64,000 nucleotides of DNA from Plasmodiophora brassicae (lineage: Eukaryota > Endomyxa > Phytomyxea > Plasmodiophorida > Plasmodiophoridae): NCBI GenBank assembly GCA_039704465.1, contig JASFAU010000012.1, positions 248,001 to 312,000 of the forward strand, read 5' to 3'. Shown here one piece after another: positions 10,927 to 21,954 of the stretch (the first letter of the stretch is position 1; the number at the start of each line of letters is the position of its first letter). The notes below the pieces were generated by a model. The model searched no databases. It was not told where the DNA came from and saw only the letters and a program-made list of their open reading frames with translations. Position numbers and translations under genes: made by a program.

Positions 10927-12162
10927 TTATACGCTAGACGACGCCGGTCGGGCGCCGCCGGCCTGCGCCACCGCCTGCCAGTCGAGGCGCGTGCCCGCCT
11001 GGCGGAACGCCATGCCCATGATGACGTCCAAGTCCTGCTGCATGCACTGGCGCAGGCGCTCCTTCCACCGGATGCACTGCTGCTGGAGGCGGTTGAGGCG
11101 GTCGGCGTCGCCGCGCAGCAGGTCGCCGATGGCGCCGGCCGCCGCGCGCCAGTCGGGCGCGACGATGCCCGGCACGGGTTCGAACGTGGCCCGCTGGTAG
11201 GCGGCCGGCAGCATGACGGGGATGGCGCCCTGGTCCAGGGCCTCCGGCAGGCGGTGCGTCTCCGGGTTGTTGCCGTGCGGGCACAGGGCGAACACGCTGG
11301 CCGCCGTGCGCTCGTGCCCGTACCGGTAGGCGGAGAGCGACCCGCCGAACGACTCCTCGACCTGCAGGTCGGCGCCGGGCACCTGCTCGCGGATCACGTC
11401 GATCATGTCCTGGCGGTCGGCGCGCAGCGACCCGATGAAGACGGCGGGGACGGGGCGCCGGTCGGCCGGCCAGTGCGACCCGGCGACGTGGTGCGACTCG
11501 AGGTTGCCCATGCCGCGCCCCTGCAGGAAGACCCAGTGCACGCCGAACCGGGGGGCGGCGGCCACGACGGGGGGCCAGGCGCCCGGTGCCGTCCGCCCGC
11601 ACGTCAGGTTGCCCAGCGCCAGGACCGGGATGGACGCGTCGCCGGCCAGCCGGTCAAAGTAGTAGTGGCGCAGGACGTAGTCGAACGCGTTGTAGGTGGA
11701 CGTGTCGTCCGTGTTCTGCTCGTCGGCCATGATCATGGCGCCGACCGAGTGCGGGTGCCGGCGCGCCCAGGCGACCAGCGGTGACGACGGCGCCATCCAG
11801 CGCGTGACGACCAGCGCGTGCGTGTCGATGTTCAGCGCAGCGATGTCGTCGCCCCGGAACGAGACGTACCGCCAGCGGGCGCCGTCCGGCAGCAGCGTGT
11901 GGATGAAGGCACAGTTTTCGGGGCAGGACCCGCGGTCGGCGTCGATCGCGATCGTCAGCAGCGGGGCGTCGCCCAACGTCGACGACGACGACGACGGCGA
12001 TCGCCCAGGAAACGATGACGTGGCGGCCTGGTGGTAGCCGGTGCCGACGAGGACGTTCGCCGGCGTCTTGGCCGACCCGTAGAAGATGGCGACGATGCCC
12101 AGGATGTTCAGGATGACGACAGGGACCAGCCAGCGCACGCCGGCGGCTGTCGACGGTCGCAT
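10927..12162 (-). CDS. Exostosin-like glycosyltransferase, type II membrane protein
   Basis: A single open frame of about 411 residues from the Met at 12162; the frame extends upstream to 12396, but that part is arginine-rich and unlikely. A short N-terminal tail is followed by one membrane anchor (LVPVVILNILGIVAIFY), then a luminal domain, the layout of Golgi glycosyltransferases. The donor-binding region FALCPHGNNPETHRLPEALD followed by QGAIPVML matches the C-terminal exostosin/GT47 signature (CPRGN-ETYR-EAL-GCIPV). The acceptor and product are unknown. The gene is transcribed away from the V-ATPase A gene. Confidence 0.75.
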   Translation of the reverse strand: MRPSTAAGVRWLVPVVILNILGIVAIFYGSAKTPANVLVGTGYHQAATSSFPGRSPSSSSSTLGDAPLLTIAIDADRGSCPENCAFIHTLLPDGARWRYVSFRGDDIAALNIDTHALVVTRWMAPSSPLVAWARRHPHSVGAMIMADEQNTDDTSTYNAFDYVLRHYYFDRLAGDASIPVLALGNLTCGRTAPGAWPPVVAAAPRFGVHWVFLQGRGMGNLESHHVAGSHWPADRRPVPAVFIGSLRADRQDMIDVIREQVPGADLQVEESFGGSLSAYRYGHERTAASVFALCPHGNNPETHRLPEALDQGAIPVMLPAAYQRATFEPVPGIVAPDWRAAAGAIGDLLRGDADRLNRLQQQCIRWKERLRQCMQQDLDVIMGMAFRQAGTRLDWQAVAQAGGARPASSSV

Positions 12163-12752
12163 CAGCGCATTCCAAAGCGACGAGCGCCGCTGCTCTGCCC
12201 GATGATATCTGGGACGGGTGCGGTTGCTCGGGTGGCCACCGCCGGCCTCGCGCAGGCTGCCCGTCCCCACGATCCCCACGTCTGGCAGCATCATTGCCCG
12301 ACTGCAGGCGCGAGACCGAACGCTACGATCCGGGCCCGCCCACCGCCCCCGCATGCATGGTGAATCACGCAGGGCGTCACTGTCGCCCCGGAACAAAGAA
12401 CGGCGGTGACGACGTCAATGCCGTTCCCCCCTACGGTCCAGTCGAGGCGTCCCGTGCTGCACCCGTGCGCAGGCGATGGTGCACCCGTGCGCCGGCCGCA
12501 TGTGGTCGACGTCGTTCGAAGCACTGCTGCGCACGGCGGCACGCGGCCACGGGGGGCGACGGGGGGCGCGGGCCGGAGCGCTCTGTCTCCGCCAGTGAAG
12601 TGCGCCACTGCGCCGCAAGTCCGTAGCGGGAAGGGGGTTGCTGTCGCCGTCGTTGTTGTTCGGCGTCGCGTGACCGCCTGCGCCGCGCACATCGTCCGTC
12701 AGGGCCCAGGGCATCCATCGACCAGCGGGGGTCGTGCGCGCGCGCGCATACC
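12163..12752. other. Divergent intergenic region, glycosyltransferase / V-ATPase A
   Basis: About 590 bp between two start codons on opposite strands, so it should contain both promoters. Overlapping frames on both strands look like GC-driven shadows. No TATA-like box stands out, and a CGCGCGCG run lies just before the V-ATPase start. Confidence 0.5.
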
Positions 12753-14887
12753 ATGGCACCCGCACCGCCGTCGCCGGACGTCGGCGTCGTGTTCAAGGTC
12801 GCTGGGCCGTGTACGTACGGAAACGCGCCGCCGCCGCCTGTGCACTGCGCTGACGCCCCCGTCTTGTTGCAGTGGTCGTCGCCGACCGCATGTCCGGGTC
12901 GGCCATGTACGAGCTGGTCCGAGTCGGCCGGGATCGCCTGGTCGGCGAGATCATCCGCCTCGAGGGCGACACCGCCTCCATTCAGTGCTACGAGGAGACG
13001 TCGGGGCTGACGGTCGGCGACCCGGTCGAGAAGACGGGGCAGCCGCTGTCCGTCGAGCTCGGTCCCGGCATCATGGACAACATCTTTGACGGCATCCAGC
13101 GGCCGCTCCGGGTCAGTCGTGGGGCGCCCCTCTCCTGCTGTGCGTGCGTGTGTGTGTGTCTGAGTGACCTGCGCTCGTCTGTCGCAGGCGGTCGCCTCGG
13201 CGAGCAAGAGCTGCTACATCCCGCGCGGCGTCAGCGTCAACGCGCTGGACCACGCGAAGAAGTGGGCGTTCAACCCGTCCGGGCGCAAGGTCGGCGACCT
13301 GCTGGCCGGCGGCGACGTCTACGGGACCGTCAAGGAGAACGACCTGATCACGCAGGCGATCATGGTGCCGCCGCGGGCGCAGGGGCGCGTCAAGTTCGTC
13401 GCCGCCAAAGGCCTGTACACGCTCGACGACGTCACGCTGGTCCTGACCGACCCGATCACCGGCGTCGACCATTCGTTCGGCATGTCGCACTTCTGGCCCG
13501 TCCGGGAGCCCCGACCCGTCAAGGAGAAGCTGGCCGCCGAGGTGCCGCTCGTGACGGGCCAGCGCGTCCTGGACTCGCTGTTCCCGTCCGTCCTGGGCGG
13601 CACCTGCGCCATCCCCGGCGCGTTCGGCTGCGGCAAGACGGTCATCTCGCAGGCCCTGTCCAAGTACTCGAACTGTACGGCCATCATCTACGTCGGGTGC
13701 GGCGAGCGCGGCAACGAGATGGCGGAGGTGCTCCAGGTAAGGAGCGGGCGTGCCCCCGGGGGACGCCCCCCGGTGCCGTGCGCTCACGTGGGTCGTGACC
13801 GCCCGCCGCTCTGCCCAGGATTTCCCCGAGCTGACCACCGTGATCGACGGCAAGGAGTACCCGATCATGCAGCGGACGTGCCTGGTGGCGAACACGTCCA
13901 ACATGCCGGTGGCGGCCCGCGAGGCCTCGATCTACACGGGCATCACGCTGGCCGAGTACTTCCGCGACATGGGCCTGCACGTCGCCATGATGGGCGACAG
14001 CACGTCGCGCTGGGCGGAGGCGCTGCGCGAGATCAGCGGGCGCCTGGGCGAGATGCCGGCCGACTCGGGCTACCCGGCGTACCTGTCGGCGCGCCTGGCG
14101 TCCTTCTACGAGCGGGCCGGGCGCGTCGACTGCCGCGGGTCGCCCGCCCGGACCGGCTCGGTCACGATCGTCGGCGCCGTGTCGCCGCCCGGTGGCGACT
14201 TCTCCGACCCGGTGACGTCGGCGACGCTGTCGATCGTGCAGGTGTTCTGGGGCCTCGACAAGAAGCTGGCGCAGCGCAAGCACTTCCCGTCCGTCAACTG
14301 GCTCATGTCGTACAGCAAGTACATGGTGGCGCTGAAGCGGTACTACGCGCAGCACGACGCGCGCTTCCTCGAGGACATTGCCGTGTTCAGGTAGGCGGCG
14401 GACGACGGTGCAGGGGCGCGCGCGCGCGCGTGATGCTAACCCTCCCTCCCTCCTGCGTAGGCAAATCCTGCAGGACGAGAACGACCTGCAGGAGGTCGTC
14501 CAGCTCGTCGGCAAGGACTCGCTGAGTGAGGACCAGCGCCTGTGTCTGGAGGTCGCCAAGATCATCCGCGAGGACTTCCTGCAGCAGAACGGGTTCTCGT
14601 CGTACGACCGCTTCTGCCCGATCTACAAGACGGCCGGCATGCTGCGCAACATTGTCACGTTCTACTCGCAGGCGCTGGCGGCGATCGAGGCCGGCGGCGC
14701 TGGGGCGGGCGGCGCCGCCCCCAAGGTGACCTGGTCGCAGATCCGCCTGGCCCTGGAGAAGGAGTACGTCGCCCTGACCGAGATGAAGTTCATCGAGCCG
14801 TCCAACGGCCGGGACGACAACATGCGGGTGCTGGGCAAGCTCAACGACGACATTGTGCAGGCGATCCAGGAGCTGCGCGCCGGGTGA
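12753..14887 (+). CDS. VMA1: V-type proton ATPase catalytic subunit A
   Basis: Five exons (12753-12810, 12873-13111, 13188-13736, 13819-14390, 14461-14887) splice in frame to 614 residues, the usual length for an intein-free subunit A; introns are 62-82 nt. The N-terminus reads [28 protein letters not shown]. The Walker A loop is [11 protein letters not shown]; other landmarks are [48 protein letters not shown] and [12 protein letters not shown]. The subunit hydrolyses ATP in the V1 head to drive proton pumping into vacuoles and endosomes. Conservation across every junction makes this the best internal calibration of intron structure in the window. Confidence 0.97.
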
Positions 14888-15072
14888 CGACGACGACGTG
14901 CCTGCACCCGGTGGTGGGCTGCTCTGACCAGGACCACGTACTGCTCTGCATACAACGACGTCGCCCGCCCTCCCCTCCTTCCGGGTGCTCGCGCATCATC
15001 ATCATCCTCGCTGGTGTATACGAGCGCGCGCCAGCGGTCACACGGTGCGCGCCACACCCACCCACACACGGG

Positions 15073-15861
15073 ATGCTGTCATCAGCTGACCTGGGCGACC
15101 TGCTGCAATGGCTGTCGTCGGCCTGGTGGTGGTCCTGCCGTCCCCCGGTCCGTCGCCGCTGGCTCCTGGTCGTCATTGACGGCGTGCACGGCCTGCCGGC
15201 GTCGTTCGCCGGCGACGGCGTCGTCGTGGACGTTTGGCAGCGCCCCTGGAGGTGGTGCTCGTCGTCAGTCGCCCTGGCTGACGCCGGTCAGTAGTGCTCG
15301 GGCGACGCGAGCGCCCCCTCAGCCCGACGGTAATGGTCGTTGGCCGCACAGGTGGAGCGGCCCAGATCCGCCTGGCCGTTGCGCTGGAGCGTGGCCTGTG
15401 GCAGGACAGGCGGGGCGTGGGTCGCACGCGCCCCCTACCCGTCCGCCTGCGCCCGGTCGGTCGCCCTAGCTAGCGGGCGCCGCCGTCGTGCTCATGTCGT
15501 GCGTCGACAGGCGATTGCGGGTGCCGGGCGGGCGTCGTACCACGGCCAGATCGACCTGAGCGCCGTCCTCAGCGACGACCCGCAGCAGGCGGACGGGTGC
15601 CCTGTCAGCGTGTCGATGCGGGGCGGCGCGGGCGTCGCCCACCTGCAGGCGGTCGTCTATGCGAACAGGTCTGCGTTGATGTGCCGCGCTCGCGCCTGCA
15701 CATGAGGACCTACACGTGTGCAGCGGCTGACGATGAGCGTGCGTTCGTGCCACAGGTGCCCGGCATCGATCGCCGACCGCAAGCAGGCGTGGCGCCAGCA
15801 GGATCGTCGGGGGCCGCCGCTCGCCGCCGTACAGATCATGGGCAACGACGACGCCGCCTGA
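15073..15861 (+). CDS. Unknown small four-exon gene (predicted)
   Basis: A consistent model uses exons 15073-15286, 15352-15416, 15511-15668 and 15756-15861, giving about 180 residues; introns are 65, 94 and 87 nt. Protein-like segments include RRRWLLVVIDGVHGLPASF, GGAAQIRLAVALERGLWQ, YHGQIDLSAVLSDD and GVAHLQAVVYANR. I recognise no family. Support is indirect: all four exons keep frame with GT-AG borders and the model ends just before the convergent channel gene, but two introns are longer than usual here and alternative acceptors exist at 15474 and 15722. Confidence 0.45.
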
Positions 15862-15953
15862 CCGCCGGTGCCCGCACACCAGCCGCCCAAAGCACGCGCA
15901 CACACGCACACACACACGCGAACACGTGCACACATAAACAATATATAGTTCGG

Positions 15954-18046
15954 TCAGGCGGCCTGCATGACCCCGCGGTCGTCGTCGTCGTCGTCGACGC
16001 TGACCTCGTCGTTGTCGTCCTCCCAGGGTGCCCTATAGAGCGCCGCCACCGGGCGAGCGCCGCAGCCGCCGTCGTCGTCGTCGCCGATCGGGTCCGCATC
16101 GGGCACGTGGTCCAGGCGCATGGCCGCCCGGCACTGGCGCGACAGGTGCAGGGCGGTCGCCGCCAGGGCCACGACGCAGGGAAGCAGGGCGCAGGCGGGG
16201 CCCAGGCCGCCCCGGGCGCACAGGACCGCCATGGTGATGCACAGGGCGAGGACGCCCGACAGCAGGACGCGACGCATGGCCATGGGGAAGAAGACGGCGC
16301 CGGCGTCGTACTGCAGGTCGTAGACGTTGCAGAGCTGGTGGCGGAAGACGACGCCGGCAATGGCAAAGTACAGGAAGACGAAGGGGATGACCAGGGGCGC
16401 CACGGTCACGTACGTCAGGCCGATCAGGCCAATCAGGATCTGGTACGGGTAGTACAGGCCTGATTGCACACACGCAGGCGACGCGCCGTCAGTGCCACCC
16501 CCCGTGTCCGCCCTGCACGCGCACGCGCCTTACCGTAATCGAAGCGGCCGGCGGCGATGGCGCCCAGGTGCTCGTCCGATCCGTGCCGGGCCTTGCGGGA
16601 CGCCGCCCATCGCACCAGGCTGAACGGGAACAGGAGCAGCTCGAAGACGGGCAGGGACAGGCAGGAGAACGAGAGGACGTACAGCGTGAACGACGACGAC
16701 TGCGTCGGGAACGCCCTGGCGATCGTCGTCGCGATCGTCGACGGGTGCGCCAGCGCCGCCGGCAGGGCGCCGCCGGCGACCACGCTGAACAGGAACATGT
16801 CGACGACGAGGACGAGGACGAACTTGGAGAAGACGCTGACGTCGACCGCCGAGTGCGTCGGCAGGCGCTCGATGCGCCGGCAGACGACGCGCAGGACGAC
16901 GGGCGTCAGGACGATCAGGATGGTGAAGGCGAGCGTCGGCACGACCGACAGGAAGAGCGACTGCAGGACGGGCTGCGAGGCGATCAGGGCGGCCAGCCAG
17001 GGCGCGTGCCGCTCGATGGATGGCAGCGACATCAGGTCGGTGATCACGGTGACCGGCACGGAGAACGTCGCGATCACGACGAGGACGGCCGCCCAGATCA
17101 GCGCCCGGCGCACGCGACGCTCGCGCCGCCCGACGAACAGGTTCGCCCAGATGATGTCGTTCGGCTCCGGGGCCACCTCCATCGTCGGCCCGGACGGGTC
17201 GGCGGCCCGCGCCAGCAGCGCCGTCGCGGCCGACCGCGTCGCCAGGACGACAAAGCCGACGTCCGCCGCCGTGCCGTCCTCGCGCACGACGACATGGGCG
17301 TCGACGACGCTGCCGGCGACGCTGGGTGGCGGCAGGTGACCCTGGATGTACCGGGCGAGGCGGGCGTCGGTCTGCAGGTGCGGGGGCAGGCGCCGGACCA
17401 AGAGGGCGACGGTGCGCCACCTGTCCAGGTGGTGCCGGCGTCGTCGGAGGCGCACGAACAGGCGGCAGTCCCGGGCCCACAGGACGGCCAGCAGGGCGGC
17501 GGCCAGGGCGGCGATGCTGGCGTGCACCCAGAGGTACGCCGACCCGGACGACACGTTTGTCATCGTTAGCTGCGACAGCGTCAGGCCGGCGCCGCCCTGC
17601 GCCATCGCATCGATCGCGTCGTCGTCGCTATCACCGCCCGTGACGACGTTGACGGCGCACAGGCCGATGCAGGGCAGGGTCAGCGCGGCGAACACGATCG
17701 CCATGGTGCGCATCGTGCGCAGGAACATGAAGCCGTCGATGCCGACGGCGGCGACCAGGTCGGGGACGTCGCCCATGTCGGGCAGCAGGACGCTGCTACG
17801 ACGACGGTGGCAACGCGCGTCCCGATGCAGGCGCGGCTGCAGGACCGGCTGCAGGCGCCGGCTGCGCAGGGCCAGCCAGAAGGCGACGACGGAGGCCAAC
17901 AGGACGGCGTAGTTGATCCAGACGGCATGGAACAGGACGGGGACGTCGTCGTCGTTCGTCACCGACTGCGACGTGGCCGACGGCGCCACGGACGGTGATG
18001 ATGGGGCTGGGGGGCCGGCGCCGGTCGACGCCGCTGCTGTGGCCAT
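15954..18046 (-). CDS. TMEM63/OSCA-type mechanosensitive cation channel
   Basis: Two exons, 18046-16534 and 16459-15954, joined across a 74-nt intron (GTAAGG...AATCAG) as FDYG-LYYPYQ, give about 672 residues. The order matches the family: N-terminal helices, a cytosolic RNA-recognition-like domain (VALLVRRLPPHL, then VGFVVLATRSAA), NDIIWANLFVGRRERRVRRALI entering the pore region, then a block of helices ending ILIGLIGLTYVTVAPLVIPF. The C-terminus is an acidic tail. Family members are stretch- or osmolarity-gated cation channels of plasma or endomembranes. Confidence 0.9.
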
Positions 18047-18281
18047 ACTTACTAGGTAGGTGCCCTATCTGCCAGCTACAGTGTGCGGGTCGGTACAAAC
18101 AGGCGCGTGCAACGGTGCACGATGTTCGGCAAACGACACGCGAGAGAGATATGGCGGGAGGGTGGGCGCCCGTGACTCAACTGGGCGACCCTCTGGGCGA
18201 GGCAGGATTACAACGACGGACGACGACGGGCGCGCCTGTGTATGACGATGGAGGTGACGATGGTCACCGGCCGGCGGACGA

Positions 18282-19775
<1,494 letters not shown>

Positions 19776-20103
19776 GCTGCGCTGCTGGTCCGCAGCGGTG
19801 GATCGATGACGGACGGACGGCGCAGTCCGCGCGCGATTTCGCTATTACGGTCTACCTACCCGCCCCGGAGTCGGACCGGTGTACCTTTCTATCTCTCGGC
19901 CCGTGAGTCACTACTGCCCGCCCTGCGTACGTAGGCACCTACCCTGGGCAGATAGGCGCATGCCCTGGACTGCATCAGGTGCCGGGCGTACATCGACAGC
20001 AAAGACCGCGTACCGATATCGTGTCGAAGTGGCGGCGGGTCGCCACCGTACGTGTTGTCTGGGTCAGGTTCTGCGGCTGCGGCGTCCCGTCAAGTCCGTG
20101 GCG
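19776..20103. other. Divergent intergenic region, MetAP2 / CHERP-like
   Basis: About 330 bp between two start codons on opposite strands. No gene or clear motif seen; presumed shared promoter region. Confidence 0.45.
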
Positions 20104-21506
20104 ATGTCGCGTGCCGCCGAGATGGCCAACGTTGCTGGCCAGCCTCAGGCGCCTGGGGCCGCTGGCGCCCACGTCCCGGCGCCACCCGCCTCCCATCAGG
20201 TGCGCGCCGCCATCGAACGTTTGGCGCCGTACGCTGCGCGGAACGGTATGGGTGCGCCGTGCATGCATGCGGCCGTACGCGCGGGATGCCCAGACGACTA
20301 ATATGATCGACACGGCACGCAGGTCCCCAGTTCGAATCGATGCTCATGCGCGAGCAGCGATCCAATCCGGAATTCCGGTTCCTGTTCGAGGCCGGGTCCC
20401 CGGACAACCTCTACTATCGTCACCTGGTGCAGCAGTACAGCGCCGGCCACGACCCGGACGGCCAGCTGTGCGCCGTGCCTCGACAGCCGACGCGCACGGC
20501 CGACTCTGACGCCGGCGCCGCGCACGAATGCGACGAAGGGTTCCGCTCCAACGACTGGCAGGCCATGCTAGATCGTCTGGACATGCGGAAATCGGCCATC
20601 AAGGCCGCTGCTGACTGGCTGTGGCACTCGTCGTCGGTGGCATCCTCGTCGTGGGCAACGGCCTGGCAGGGCCTGCAGGATCGTCTAGCGTCCACGCGGG
20701 ACGATGATTTTCCTGCGCGTCTCGCCGTTCTGTATCTGGTCAACGAGATTCTCCATCGGGTCGCCCATGATGCGCAGCAGTCGGGCAAACCGATCCTGGC
20801 GCACCCGCTGCTGGCCCATTGTCATACTCGATTACCTGCGATGATCGGGCAGGTGGTCCAGCAGGAGTCCTCATCAAATAGGGCGCATGTCACCGGTATT
20901 GTTAACTTGTGGGCCCAACGCAAATTGCTGCCCGTTGCGATGTGTCAACGTATCGTTCACGATATCGAGCGTCCCGCATGCCAGGACGATGCCGACATGT
21001 CCGATCCCGGGCCCGTCATGCGACCGCCCGTACGGTCGCACCATCGCCGACCATCACCGGGATCGCGAAGTCCGTCCCCTCATCGGCCCCGCGACCGCCA
21101 GCAGCATTCTCGTCGTCATAGTCCGAGTCCGCCATCAGACAAACGACGTCACTCGCCTTCACCTTCGCCACCGACCGTGTCCACCAGGTCGCGTTTGCTA
21201 CCGCCCGACTTCACGTCGGACCTGCCTGATCTGCCGCCCAATGCTGTTTTGTCGTCCACGTTTGTTGTCCTGCCGTCTGAGGTCGTCGACGCCTGCCGAG
21301 GGATGCCCCCGTATACGCCGCTGAATGCGCTGGCAGCTGCCGCCCTCGCCCGGCGGTCGTATTTAACGCCGCGCAATGCATCTCGCGAGGACCGGTTGCT
21401 CGATGATTTCTTCGACGATCTGCGGTCCAAACTCCGGCCCCACTCGACGCGTCGCAGGCAACGGGCGTCCAGGTCCCGGTCCTGGTCCAGGGGAAGACTG
21501 CCGTGA
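20104..21506 (+). CDS. CHERP-like splicing factor: SURP and CID domains with an SR tail
   Basis: Exon 20104-20245 joins 20323-21506 across a 77-nt intron, giving about 441 residues. The join completes a SURP module: IERLAPYAARNG-PQFESMLMREQRSNPEFRFLF. Residues about 140-265 form a helical CID/RPR-like domain (LAVLYLVNEILHRVAHDAQ; IVNLWAQRKLLPVAMCQRIV), the type that binds the polymerase II tail. The C-terminal third is Arg/Ser/Pro-rich. SURP + CID + SR is the layout of CHERP, a U2 snRNP-associated splicing factor; no G-patch is seen. The Met at 20104 is preferred but not certain. This is the last ordinary host gene before the transposon-rich half. Confidence 0.78.
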
Positions 21507-21928
21507 CATGTGTGAAATGCACTGAGGTCTGTTCAAGTTGCTCTATACAGAACTTGTGCTGAATGCATATGCGTGTCACGCACTTTCGCGTCATAACCCG
21601 GTCTGTCCTGAGCAGGCAGCCTACAGACCTCTCCAAATAGTGTTCGGACTGAAAAGGGCGCGTTTGGCTGCCATCAAAAATCGCAATTTTCGGCGGAGAA
21701 TGCCGTTTCGGGCGCTAACTGCCAGAGGGAAAAATGGCGTTTTTCGGTAAAAATGCCCTTTTCCGAAATAATTCCTCCGTTTCAGAATGACATTTGCTAA
21801 AAATAGCTTGACTACGAACTGTATTAGAACGAACTACGGTCGTAAGAATCAAGAAGAGCTTTTGCCCGCTGTATGGTTTCGTGATCGCAAGAAATCGACT
21901 GTGGAAGACGTCCCTCTGACTTCAGCCG
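21507..21928. other. AT-richer intergenic stretch at the gene/transposon boundary
   Basis: Base composition drops visibly from GC-rich to A/T-rich, with runs such as AAAAATGGCG and AAAATAGC. No gene seen. Confidence 0.5.
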
Positions 21929-21954
21929 TGTAGTCAATCTCGAGCCAATATCCC

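Noticed and set aside
15466..15933. 155-codon minus-strand frame with a Cys/Val-rich start
   Set aside because: The start is a translated CA/TG dinucleotide repeat near 15900-15930; the opposite strand has a better spliced model.
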